Source: Microbacterium ureisolvens
Lineage (GTDB): Bacteria; Actinomycetota; Actinomycetes; Actinomycetales; Microbacteriaceae
Assembly: GCF_019511645.1 (NCBI RefSeq)
Contig: NZ_JAEUAX010000016.1
Coordinates: forward strand, 1-64,000
Length of the DNA stretch: 64,000 nt
Reading direction: 5' to 3'
The notes under the pieces were generated by a model. That model was given only the letters and a program-made list of their open reading frames with translations, did no database searches and was not told where the DNA came from. Numbering within the stretch: the stretch's first letter is position 1; each line of letters opens with the position of its first letter. A program made the position numbers and the translations under genes. Positions 17,515 through 26,304 of this stretch are shown one piece after another.

Positions 17515-18375
17515 TTACTTCAGCAGGCGCGAGAGGCGCCGGTCGGCGAGGATCTTGCCGCCGGTCTGACACGTCGGGCAGTACTCCAGCGAGTTGTCGG
17601 CGAAGAAGACGCTCCGCACCTCGTCGCCGCATACCGGACATTTCTCGCCCCGGCGACCGTGGACCTGCATGCCTCGGCGTTTGGCGTCTTTCAGCTCGGC
17701 CGGCGGTTTGCCGGATGCCTCGGCGACAGCATCCGTCAGGGTCTCCGTCATCGCGTCGAACAGGCGCGTGATGTCGTCGTCGGAGAGCGACGAGGCCAGC
17801 GCGTACGGCGACATCTTCGCCGCGTGGAGGATCTCGTCGGAGTAGGCGTTGCCGACGCCCGCGATGATCGTCTGGTCGCGCAGCACGCCCTTGATCTGTG
17901 TGCGTCTGCCGGCGAGCAGGTCGGCGAAGGTGTCGCGCGTGAAGGAGGCGTCGAGCGGGTCCGGACCGAGCCGCGCGATGCCGGGCACCTCGGCGGGGTC
18001 ACGCACGACGTACACCGCGAGCGACTTCTTCGTGCCGGCCTCGGTGAGGTCGAACCCCGCACCGTCGGAGAGCGCCACTCGCAGCGCGATGGGTGTCTTG
18101 CCGGGGCGGATGATCGTCTTCGGCAGCTCGTCGTACCAGCGCAGCCACCCGGCCTTGGCGAGGTGGAAGACCAGGTGAGGGCCGGTCGTGGCGAGGTCGA
18201 TGAACTTGCCGTGGCGCGCCGCGCCCGTGATCTCCTGCCCGTGGAGGGCGTCGATCGGCGGGTCGTACGTCTTCAGCGCGGCGATGTTCGCGACGGTCGC
18301 CCGCGTGATCTGCACGCCGGCGAGCCGCTCGCCGAGGAAGTCGACGAGTCCCTGCACCTCGGGCATCTCGGGCAT
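17515..18375 (-). CDS. Formamidopyrimidine-DNA glycosylase / endonuclease VIII family
   Basis: This 286-residue DNA repair glycosylase begins MPEMPEV, giving the catalytic Pro2-Glu3 pair. It has the helix-two-turn-helix segment around GVGNAYSDEI (~residue 170), and a C-terminal four-cysteine zinc finger (CPVC at ~245 and CPTC at ~270). The family excises oxidised bases with an associated AP lyase. It resembles the actinobacterial Fpg/Nei branch more than classical MutM, so I give no gene symbol. The gene is convergent with glpK, 30 nt away. Confidence 0.88.
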   Translation of the reverse strand: MPEMPEVQGLVDFLGERLAGVQITRATVANIAALKTYDPPIDALHGQEITGAARHGKFIDLATTGPHLVFHLAKAGWLRWYDELPKTIIRPGKTPIALRVALSDGAGFDLTEAGTKKSLAVYVVRDPAEVPGIARLGPDPLDASFTRDTFADLLAGRRTQIKGVLRDQTIIAGVGNAYSDEILHAAKMSPYALASSLSDDDITRLFDAMTETLTDAVAEASGKPPAELKDAKRRGMQVHGRRGEKCPVCGDEVRSVFFADNSLEYCPTCQTGGKILADRRLSRLLK

Positions 18376-18462
18376 GGGCTCATCCTGCCATGCCGCGGCG
18401 ACACGCGGGCCGGTCGTCGACGGTCGGGAGGAGGAGGTCGCGCACCCTGAGCGGGTCGGTCG

Positions 18463-18867
18463 TCAATCCTCGAGGACAGGCCAGGGCTGCGGCATCCGTT
18501 CATCTATTTTCAGGAGTGCTGCGATCCATCCGTCGTCACGGTGCTTCGCGCTGACGAGCGCCTGGCGCAGGGTGCCCTCGAAGCGGAAGCCCAAGGCGCG
18601 CGCGACCCGCGCCGAGGCCTCGTTGCCCACGACGGCACGCCACTCGATGCGCGTGAGAGCCGCTCCTTCGGACGAGAACGCCCAGTCGATCACTGCGTTC
18701 GCCGCTTCGCGGAGGCGCCCGCCGCCGCGCTGATCCGGGGCGATCCAGTACCCGATCTCGCCGTTGCCCTGACCATCAAGGCGGTAGAACCCGATGGTAC
18801 CGACGAGCGTCGCGCCGTCGCGGATCACCCACGTGCGATGCAGTTCGCCCGCCCAGCTGGCGCCGCG
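18463..18867 (-). pseudogene. 5'-truncated GNAT (RimJ-type) acetyltransferase
   Basis: The C-terminal two-thirds of a RimJ/RimL-type GNAT domain is intact: RDGATLVGTIGFYRLDG, GEIGYWIAP, the acetyl-CoA loop APDQRGGGR and ASARVARALGFRFEG. About 80 residues that normally precede this part, including the first strand and helices, are missing. Upstream codons in frame read as unrelated Arg/Pro/Ser-rich sequence running into the trpS terminator, and no start with a ribosome site is present. I therefore call it a decayed remnant. A short functional protein from an internal GTG is possible but unlikely. Confidence 0.6.
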
Positions 18868-18949
18868 GATGAGCCGTGGCGAGCATCGATTCTGAGTTGG
18901 GCACAGTCGAGGGCTGGCAGGTGGCGCCCGGAAGCGGCCATAGCGGCGG

Positions 18950-18979
18950 CGGGTACCAGAAACACGGGTACCAGAAACG
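18950..18979. repeat. 15-bp perfect tandem duplication
   Basis: CGGGTACCAGAAACA and CGGGTACCAGAAACG lie head to tail (14 of 15 bases identical), between the truncated GNAT gene and the trpS terminator. It sits where the missing 5' half of the GNAT gene should be and may mark the deletion scar. Confidence 0.7.
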
Positions 18980-18981
18980 AA

Positions 18982-19017
18982 GGACGGATGCCGCGGCCCA
19001 GGTCGCGGCATCCGTCC
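18982..19017 (-). terminator. Terminator of trpS
   Basis: Perfect 14-bp arms (18982-18995 and 19004-19017, GGACGGATGCCGCG) with an 8-nt loop lie 4 nt beyond the trpS stop codon. Confidence 0.82.
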
Positions 19018-19021
19018 GGGG

Positions 19022-20029
<1,008 letters not shown>

Positions 20030-20059
20030 CCGACAAGTCTATAAAGCGGATGCTGCGCC

Positions 20060-20926
20060 TCAGCGCCCGATCGAGTAGTCGGCGACGACGGGGGAGTGGT
20101 CGCTCCAGCGCGTGTCCCACGAGGGTGCGCGCACCACTCGGTAGTCGACGACCCGGTCGCCGAGCTCGGGCGTCGCGAGGTGGTAGTCGATGCGCCACCC
20201 GGTGTCGTTGTCGAACGCCCGCCCGCGCATGGACCACCACGTGTAGGGGCCGTCGACGTCGCCGTGGAAGCGGCGGCCGATGTCTACCCAGCCGAGGCCG
20301 GGGCCGGTCGAGCCGTCGACACCGACGACCTCCGTGCCCTCCTCGCCGAAGAAGCGGTCGAAGTACGCCCGCTCGCGCGGCAGGAAGCCCGCCTTCTTGA
20401 CGTTGCCCTTCCAGTTGCGGATGTCGAATTCGCGGTGACCGACGTTGAGGTCGCCCATGACGAGCGCGAGCGGGGATGCGGCCTCGAGCTGCGGCATCCG
20501 CTTCTCCATCGCATCGAGGAAGGCCCATTTCGCATCCTGCTTGGGAGTGTCGGCTTCGCCGGTGTGCACGTAGGCGCTCACGACGATCAGGCGTTCGCCG
20601 TCGATGTCGAAGTCGGCCTCGATCCAGCGGCCGGCACTGTCGAGCACCTCCGCCGCGTCCTCGGCGGCGGGGCCCAACACGCGGCGCACCTCGACGGACG
20701 GGATGCGGCTCGCCACCGCCACGCCGGCCCGGCCCTTCGCGAGGGCCTCGTCGTTCACGATCTCCCAGCCGGGCAGAGCGGCGCGCAGTTCGTCCTCGGT
20801 CGCCCGCACCTCTTGCAGGGCCATCACGTCGATGTCGGCGGCGTCGAGCCACTCGAGCATGCCCTTGCGCGTCGCCGCGCGGATTCCATTGACGTTGACA
20901 GAGGCGATGCGAACACGGGGAGACAC
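20060..20926 (-). CDS. xthA: Exodeoxyribonuclease III / AP endonuclease
   Basis: This 288-residue EEP-fold nuclease repairs abasic sites. The metal-binding LQEVRA (~residue 37), SAYVHTGE (~115), GDLNVGHREFDI (~155) and the terminal WSDHSPV (catalytic Asp-His) are all present. I chose the GTG at 20926 rather than the GTG ten codons earlier. A -10 box TAGTCT (plus 20934-20939) lies 7 nt upstream, and the protein then starts directly before the first strand (VRIASVNVNG). It lies 30 nt upstream of trpS on the same strand, with its own promoter signature. Confidence 0.92.
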   Translation of the reverse strand: MSPRVRIASVNVNGIRAATRKGMLEWLDAADIDVMALQEVRATEDELRAALPGWEIVNDEALAKGRAGVAVASRIPSVEVRRVLGPAAEDAAEVLDSAGRWIEADFDIDGERLIVVSAYVHTGEADTPKQDAKWAFLDAMEKRMPQLEAASPLALVMGDLNVGHREFDIRNWKGNVKKAGFLPRERAYFDRFFGEEGTEVVGVDGSTGPGLGWVDIGRRFHGDVDGPYTWWSMRGRAFDNDTGWRIDYHLATPELGDRVVDYRVVRAPSWDTRWSDHSPVVADYSIGR

Positions 20927-20965
20927 GACGGCAAGACTATCCGGGGCCACCGACACCCGGGACCG

Positions 20966-22276
20966 TCACAGGTGGTCGGTGCCGTTGCGCGGGGTGTCCT
21001 TCGGTGCGCGCGGACGTCTGGGCCTGGCCGCGACCGTGGCCTTCGGCGCCGCCACCGCCGCTGGGCCGTGACCCGGTGTCGCGGGCGTCGCCGCCTCGAC
21101 CTGCCGCAGCTCCTCCTCGGCGTCGCGCACCGCGCGGTCGGCGATCCACGCGCGGTACCAGGGCGCCTGGTCGCGGGCATCCTGCGCGGTGCGCAGCCGC
21201 ACCCGCGCGGCGACCAGGAGGGCCGCGTGCTCGGCGGCGACGCGCTCGGCCTCGGTCGGCGGCAGCATCACGACGTCGTGATCCTTCGCCGCGACGGCGA
21301 TCCATGCGGCCGCGACCAGCAAGACGATCCCGAGCAGCCGGAACCACAGCAGCATCCCGATGAAGATCGCAAAGGTCGCGAGCAGCGGGTTGGAGGGCGT
21401 GTAGCTCAGCAGCAGGCCGGCGCCGAGCTGCAGCACCGAGATCCCGAGGCCGCCGAGCATCGCGCCCGGCCAGATCCGGCGCCACGGCAGCTTGGTGCCG
21501 GTCAGGAACCGGAACAGACCCACCAGTGCGGTCGAGGTCACCACGAAGCCGATGAGGACCGAGCCGATGCTCACGGTGATGTCGGTGAGGTCGCTGGTGC
21601 TCTTGAACCCGATCAGCGAGAAGATCCAATCGACGGCGTATGCGCCGACGGTGCTCAGCGCGGCGCCCAGGATGAGCGCGGCGCCGAAGATGAGGGCGGC
21701 GACGAAGTCACGCGCCTTCAGGAGGAAGTAGCTGCGGCGGTCCGGTGGGATGGCGAACAGCTCGCGCACCGCGCGCCGCGAGTAGGTGACCCAGTCGATC
21801 GCGGTCCAGATGAGGGTGCCGAGTGCGATCACACCCGTCCACCCGAGCACGCCCGAGTTCTCCGACGCGATCGCCTGCACCTGCTCCGGCGTGGCGAGAC
21901 CGCCGGAGTCCGCGATCAGGCCGGGAATGTAGACGTTGATCAGGTCGATGAGCGCGTTGACGGCGTCCGGGCTCCCACCCAGCCAGATCCCGACGATCGC
22001 GAACACGAGATAGATCGCCGCAAAGCAGGCGAAGAGCGCGACGTAGCTGACTCCCGCGGCCAGCAGGAACCCGTTCTCGATGAGGAAGTGACGCCACACC
22101 CGCACCGGGAACCAGGCCAGCGTCGCCTCGGTGAGGCGCGTCGCCCGACTGATCGGTGCGTCGAACCGCTGGCGCAGGCTGTGCTCGGTCGCCTCCCAGC
22201 GCTCGCGGAGCGACTCCTCCTCGCGCTGCGCGGCGTCCGCCGCTGCGCGGGCGTCGGGCGGGGGAGTGTGCGTCAC
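20966..22276 (-). CDS. YihY/BrkB-family membrane protein
   Basis: This 436-residue inner-membrane protein has six hydrophobic helices between ~residues 55 and 320 and a ~110-residue Ala/Glu/Arg-rich cytosolic tail ending in a basic segment. The family was once called ribonuclease BN but has no demonstrated nuclease activity; transport or lipid roles have been proposed. The GTG at 22276 lies 7 nt after a -10 box TAATCT (plus 22284-22289) and lacks a ribosome site. ATGs further upstream fall inside the sdhB terminator hairpin and are rejected. Confidence 0.85.
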   Translation of the reverse strand: MTHTPPPDARAAADAAQREEESLRERWEATEHSLRQRFDAPISRATRLTEATLAWFPVRVWRHFLIENGFLLAAGVSYVALFACFAAIYLVFAIVGIWLGGSPDAVNALIDLINVYIPGLIADSGGLATPEQVQAIASENSGVLGWTGVIALGTLIWTAIDWVTYSRRAVRELFAIPPDRRSYFLLKARDFVAALIFGAALILGAALSTVGAYAVDWIFSLIGFKSTSDLTDITVSIGSVLIGFVVTSTALVGLFRFLTGTKLPWRRIWPGAMLGGLGISVLQLGAGLLLSYTPSNPLLATFAIFIGMLLWFRLLGIVLLVAAAWIAVAAKDHDVVMLPPTEAERVAAEHAALLVAARVRLRTAQDARDQAPWYRAWIADRAVRDAEEELRQVEAATPATPGHGPAAVAAPKATVAARPRRPRAPKDTPRNGTDHL

Positions 22277-22293
22277 GGTGATCAGATTAGCGA

Positions 22294-22334
22294 CAGACGG
22301 ATGCCGCATCGCCCAGCGATGCGGCATCCGTCTG
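22294..22334 (-). terminator. Terminator of the sdhCDAB operon
   Basis: Perfect 19-bp arms (22294-22312 and 22316-22334) with a 3-nt loop contain CGGATGC/GCATCCG and lie 17 nt beyond the sdhB stop. They also abut the promoter of the YihY-family gene. Confidence 0.88.
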
Positions 22335-22351
22335 CCTGAAGGAGAACCGGG

Positions 22352-23152
22352 TCAGGGGCGCCCGCGGAGGACCGCCTGCTTGACCTCGGCGATCGCCTTG
22401 GTGACCTCGATGCCACGCGGGCACGCCTCGGTGCAGTTGAAGGTCGTGCGGCAGCGCCAGACGCCTTCCTTGTCATTGAGGATGTCGAGGCGCACGTCGC
22501 CCGCGTCGTCGCGCGAGTCGAAGATGAAGCGGTGCGCGTTGACGATCGCAGCGGGGCCGAAGTACTGGCCATCGGTCCAGAAGACCGGGCACGAGGACGT
22601 GCACGCGGCGCAGAGGATGCACTTGGTCGTGTCGTCGAAGACCTCGCGGTCGACGATCGACTGGATGCGCTCCTTGCCCTTCTCGGGCGTCGAGTTCGCG
22701 ATGAGGAAGGGCTGCACCTCGCGGTACGACGCGAAGAAGGGCTCCATGTCGACGACGAGGTCCTTCTCGAGCGGCAGGCCCTTGATGGCCTCGACGTAGA
22801 TCGGCTGCGAGATGTCGAGGTCCTTGATGAGCGTCTTGCACGCGAGCCGGTTGCGGCCGTTGATGCGCATCGCGTCGGACCCGCAGATGCCGTGGGCGCA
22901 GGAACGGCGGAACGTCAGCGAGCCGTCGACCTCCCACTTGATCTTGTGGAGCGCGTCGAGCACCCGGTCGGTCGAGTACAGCTCCACGTCGTAGTCGACC
23001 CAGCGCGGCTCCTCGTCGACCTCCGGGTCGAAGCGCCGGATGATGAAGGTGACGAGGAACGACTGGATGCCGGTGTCGTTCTGGGCCTCCTCGGCCTTGG
23101 CGGGAGCGTCGGCGTCGGTGCGCTCGATGACGTCGGTGACCGAGGTCGCCAT
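22352..23152 (-). CDS. sdhB: Succinate dehydrogenase iron-sulfur subunit
   Basis: This 266-residue subunit carries electrons from FAD to quinone through three clusters. Cysteine motifs are SCAHGICGSDAM for [2Fe-2S] (~residue 85), CILCAACTSSCP for [4Fe-4S] (~175) and CTEACPRGIEV for the third cluster (~240). A ~25-residue acidic N-terminal tail precedes the fold. The start shares one base with the sdhA stop (TGATG). Confidence 0.97.
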   Translation of the reverse strand: MATSVTDVIERTDADAPAKAEEAQNDTGIQSFLVTFIIRRFDPEVDEEPRWVDYDVELYSTDRVLDALHKIKWEVDGSLTFRRSCAHGICGSDAMRINGRNRLACKTLIKDLDISQPIYVEAIKGLPLEKDLVVDMEPFFASYREVQPFLIANSTPEKGKERIQSIVDREVFDDTTKCILCAACTSSCPVFWTDGQYFGPAAIVNAHRFIFDSRDDAGDVRLDILNDKEGVWRCRTTFNCTEACPRGIEVTKAIAEVKQAVLRGRP

Positions 23153-24975
23153 CAGTACTTCCTCTCCATCGGCGGGTAGTTCAACTCGCCCTTTTCGTTC
23201 TTGGTGAAGACGACCGGCTTCCAGCCAAGGCGGATGTGGTCCTCGGCGTTCGACGAGTGCGGGTCGCCCGACAGATACGCCATGGTGTGCTGCATGTAGT
23301 TCTCGTCGTCGCGCTGGGGGAAGTCGTCCCGCATGTGACCGCCGCGGCTCTCCTGGCGATTCTTCGCAGCGACGACGACGACCTCGGCGATGTCGAGGAG
23401 GAAGCCGAGCTCGACGGCCTCGAGCAGGTCGGTGTTGAACCGCTTGCCCTTGTCGTCGACGTGCACGTTCTTGTAGCGCTCGCGCAGCTCCTCGATCGTG
23501 AGGAGCACCTCGCTCAGCGACTCGTCGGTGCGGAACACCTGGGCCTTGCGGTCCATCTCGTCCTGCAGCGTCTTGCGGAGGACGGCGATGCGCTCGGTGC
23601 CCTGGTTGCCGCGGAGGCCCTCGATGAGGTTCCGCACCTCCGCCGCGGGGTCCTCGGGAAGCGGCACGAAGTCGGCGGTCTTGACGTACTCGACCGCGTT
23701 GCGGCCGGCGCGCTTGCCGAAGACGTTGATGTCGAGCAGCGAGTTGGTGCCCAGGCGGTTCGAGCCGTGCACCGACACGCACGCGCACTCGCCGGCGGCG
23801 TAGAGGCCCGGGACGACGGTCGTGTTGTCGGAGAGCACCTGCGCGTCGTTGTTCGTCGGGATGCCGCCCATCGCATAGTGCGCGGTCGGCATGACCGGCA
23901 CCGGCTCGACGACCGGGTCGACGCCGAGGTACGTGCGGGCGAACTCGGTGATGTCGGGGAGCTTCGTCTCGAGCACCTCGGCGCCCAGGTGCGTGCAGTC
24001 CAGCAGCACGTAGTCGCGGTGCGGGCCGGCGCCGCGGCCCTCGGCCACCTCCTGCACCATGCAGCGGCTGACGATGTCGCGGGGCGCGAGGTCCTTGATG
24101 GTCGGCGCGTAGCGCTCCATGAACCGCTCGCCGCTGACATTGCGCAGGATCGCGCCTTCACCGCGGGCGCCTTCGGTGAGAAGGATGCCGAGCCCGGCGA
24201 GACCGGTCGGGTGGAACTGGAAGAACTCCATGTCCTCCAGCGGCAGGCCCTTGCGCCAGATGATGCCGACGCCGTCACCGGTGAGGGTGTGCGCGTTCGA
24301 CGTCGTCTTGAAGATCTTGCCGAAGCCGCCGGTCGCGAAGATGACGGCCTTCGACTGGAACACGTGCAGGTCGCCCGTGGCGAGCTCGTACGCGACGACG
24401 CCCGCGATCTGCTTGTCCTTGCCCTCGCCGACAGTGATCAGGTCGAGCACGTAGAACTCGTTGAAGAAGTTGATTCCGAGCTTGACGCAGTTCTGGAACA
24501 GCGTCTGCAGGATCATGTGGCCGGTGCGGTCGGCGGCGTAGCAGGCGCGACGCACCGGCGTCTTGCCGTGGTCGGCAGTGTGACCGCCGAAGCGGCGCTG
24601 GTCGATCTTGCCGTCGGGCGTCCGGTTGAACGGCAGGCCCATGTTCTCGAGGTCGATGACCGCGTCGATGGCCTCCTTGGCGAGGATCTCGGCCGCGTCC
24701 TGGTCGACCAGGTAGTCGCCCCCCTTGACGGTGTCAAAGGTGTGCCACTCCCAGGAGTCCTCTTCGACGTTGGCCAGGGCCGCAGCCATGCCGCCCTGCG
24801 CCGCGCCGGTGTGCGAGCGGGTGGGGTACAGCTTCGTGATGACGGCCGTTTTCGCCCCGGGGCCCGCCTCGATGGCGGCGCGCATGCCGGCGCCGCCGGC
24901 TCCCACGATGACGATGTCGAACTGGTGGTAGTGGACGCCGTCCTTGACGTAGCTGTCGGTGGTCTCAGTGCTCAC
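23152..24975 (-). CDS. sdhA: Succinate dehydrogenase flavoprotein subunit
   Basis: This 607-residue catalytic subunit oxidises succinate to fumarate. The FAD Rossmann motif DIVIVGAGGAGMRAA lies at ~residue 20 and the FAD-linking His is in RSHTGAAQGG (~55). HPTG, GARGEGAILRN and the C-terminal SRGGHMRDDFP segment are typical. The GTG at 24975 starts the protein at the conserved N-terminus; open frame extending upstream overlaps sdhD and is not coding. The ribosome site is weak, with a 44-nt gap after sdhD. Confidence 0.96.
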   Translation of the reverse strand: MSTETTDSYVKDGVHYHQFDIVIVGAGGAGMRAAIEAGPGAKTAVITKLYPTRSHTGAAQGGMAAALANVEEDSWEWHTFDTVKGGDYLVDQDAAEILAKEAIDAVIDLENMGLPFNRTPDGKIDQRRFGGHTADHGKTPVRRACYAADRTGHMILQTLFQNCVKLGINFFNEFYVLDLITVGEGKDKQIAGVVAYELATGDLHVFQSKAVIFATGGFGKIFKTTSNAHTLTGDGVGIIWRKGLPLEDMEFFQFHPTGLAGLGILLTEGARGEGAILRNVSGERFMERYAPTIKDLAPRDIVSRCMVQEVAEGRGAGPHRDYVLLDCTHLGAEVLETKLPDITEFARTYLGVDPVVEPVPVMPTAHYAMGGIPTNNDAQVLSDNTTVVPGLYAAGECACVSVHGSNRLGTNSLLDINVFGKRAGRNAVEYVKTADFVPLPEDPAAEVRNLIEGLRGNQGTERIAVLRKTLQDEMDRKAQVFRTDESLSEVLLTIEELRERYKNVHVDDKGKRFNTDLLEAVELGFLLDIAEVVVVAAKNRQESRGGHMRDDFPQRDDENYMQHTMAYLSGDPHSSNAEDHIRLGWKPVVFTKNEKGELNYPPMERKY

Positions 24976-25019
24976 GCTGTGTGCTTTCGATGGTCGATGC
25001 TCGGGGGTCGCCCGAACGC

Positions 25020-25469
25020 TTAGGCGCAGATTCCGATGATGACGTCGGACGCGGTGTCGGGGTCGAAGCCGATGCACGGGTCGAACGTGAAGACGACGAG
25101 CGTGCCGAGCACGATGAGGAACGCGGCGGCGAGCCCGAGCGCCCAGACCAGCACGCGGCGGGTGCCGGCGTGGGTCACGTAGTCGTTGACGATCGTGCGC
25201 ATGCCGTTCGCGCCGTGGATCAGGGCGAGCCACAGCATGAGGACGTCCCACCACTGCCAGAACGGCGAGGCGTACTTGCCGGCGACGAAGGCGAAGTCGA
25301 TGCCGTGGATGCCCTCGCCGACCATCAGGTTGACGAAGAGGTGGCCGAAGATGAGGACCACGAGGAGCACGCCCGAGGCGCGCATGTAGACCCAGCCCCA
25401 CTTCTCGAGGTTGGCGCCTCGGCGGCGGACGGCGGCGCGCGGTGCGCGCGGATCGGCGATGGCGGTCAT
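25020..25469 (-). CDS. sdhD: Succinate dehydrogenase hydrophobic membrane anchor subunit
   Basis: This 149-residue three-helix anchor carries the haem/quinone-site His in the second half of helix 1 (VLIFGHLFVNLM) and a further His in WLALIHGANG. Position and spacing match actinobacterial SdhD. Its start overlaps the sdhC stop by one base. Confidence 0.9.
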   Translation of the reverse strand: MTAIADPRAPRAAVRRRGANLEKWGWVYMRASGVLLVVLIFGHLFVNLMVGEGIHGIDFAFVAGKYASPFWQWWDVLMLWLALIHGANGMRTIVNDYVTHAGTRRVLVWALGLAAAFLIVLGTLVVFTFDPCIGFDPDTASDVIIGICA

Positions 25470-25900
25470 CAGTGGCCCCCTCCCGGAGCGAAGGCGAGCA
25501 TGAGGTGGCGCGGGACGAAGCCGAGCATCGTCACCGCCCAGAGGCCCAGCACGCCCCACCACAGCTGGCGCTGGTGGCGGGTCGCCCACGACCACATGTC
25601 GACCAGGATGATGCGCAGGCCGTTGTACGCGTGGTACGCGATGGCGCCGACCAGGGCGACCTCGCCCAGAGCCATCACCGGGTTCTTGTACGTGCCGATG
25701 ACCGCGTCGTACGCCTCGGGCGACACCCGGATGAGCGCCGTGTCGAGGATGTGGACGAGCAGGAAGAAGAAGATGGCGACGCCGGTGATGCGGTGCAGCA
25801 CCCACGACCACATGCCCTCGTTCCCGCGGTACAGGGTGCCGCGGGGGACTCGGGAGGTGGTCTCGGATACCGACGGTGTGACGCGTGCTGGTGCAGACAC
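25469..25900 (-). CDS. sdhC: Succinate dehydrogenase cytochrome b556 subunit
   Basis: This 143-residue three-helix subunit has the SdhC signature WSWVLHRITGVAIFFFLLVHILD (split over ~residues 30-52), including the haem-ligand His region. The GTG at 25900 has an excellent AAGGAGG 6 nt upstream, which decides the start over upstream ATGs. It is the first gene of sdhCDAB and has a ~110-nt leader with a stable hairpin. Confidence 0.93.
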   Translation of the reverse strand: MSAPARVTPSVSETTSRVPRGTLYRGNEGMWSWVLHRITGVAIFFFLLVHILDTALIRVSPEAYDAVIGTYKNPVMALGEVALVGAIAYHAYNGLRIILVDMWSWATRHQRQLWWGVLGLWAVTMLGFVPRHLMLAFAPGGGH

Positions 25901-26252
25901 GTGCGTCCTCCTTGGATCGAAACACGATGGGGCTGGCCTCGGACGGCGAGGACGGCCCCCGAAGAGGGCCCGGAACGGTGGGCTTCGGGCCGTCGGCGTC
26001 ACGCGGGCGCTGCAAACATCCTATTCCCGCATTTCGCGGACAGGCGACGAAGGCGGCCCTTACGACCCCTCCATCCGGAGGGATCTTCGCGTCCGGAAAG
26101 AACCGGCGTTCTTGCGCTCCATACGGCTCCGCGATGCAGCGCAACGGCTGGCCCGGACCGCGGGACGCGCCGAAACACGGCGATCATGGAAAACCCCTCG
26201 AAACCTTTTGCTCCCTCCGATCGACGCGCCTAGCTTTTGTTGGGCAACGAAA
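25901..26252. promoter_or_regulatory. Divergent intergenic region: sdh leader and promoter, paired hairpins
   Basis: No gene is supported here. For sdhC (minus), a -10-like TAGGAT lies at plus 26018-26023, giving a leader of roughly 110 nt. This leader contains an imperfect stem (25951-25964 with 25983-25994, one 2-nt bulge) around an 18-nt loop. Two short adjacent hairpins follow: 26067-26072/26077-26082 (CCCTCC/GGAGGG) and 26098-26103/26108-26113 (AAGAAC/GTTCTT), each with a 4-nt loop. From ~26185 the sequence becomes less GC-rich towards the xylanase promoter. Confidence 0.45.
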
Positions 26253-26278
26253 CATATGCCTCGCTGATGAGGCATATG
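26253..26278 (+). promoter_or_regulatory. Inverted repeat upstream of the xylanase gene
   Basis: CATATGCCTC-N6-GAGGCATATG is a perfect 10-bp inverted repeat, each arm beginning or ending with the palindrome CATATG. It ends 16 bp before the AGGAG ribosome site of the xylanase gene. It could be an operator for a sugar-responsive repressor or a leader stem-loop. Confidence 0.6.
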
Positions 26279-26304
26279 CACGACGACGATGTCAGGAGTA
26301 CTCC

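Noticed and set aside
22277..22327. N-terminal extension of the YihY-family protein through the upstream ATGs
   Set aside because: These codons fall within the sdhB terminator hairpin and upstream of a clear -10 box, so they are not translated.
24976..25401. N-terminal extension of sdhA by 142 codons
   Set aside because: It overlaps sdhD completely and lacks homology to flavoprotein subunits. The GTG at 24975 gives the normal N-terminus.
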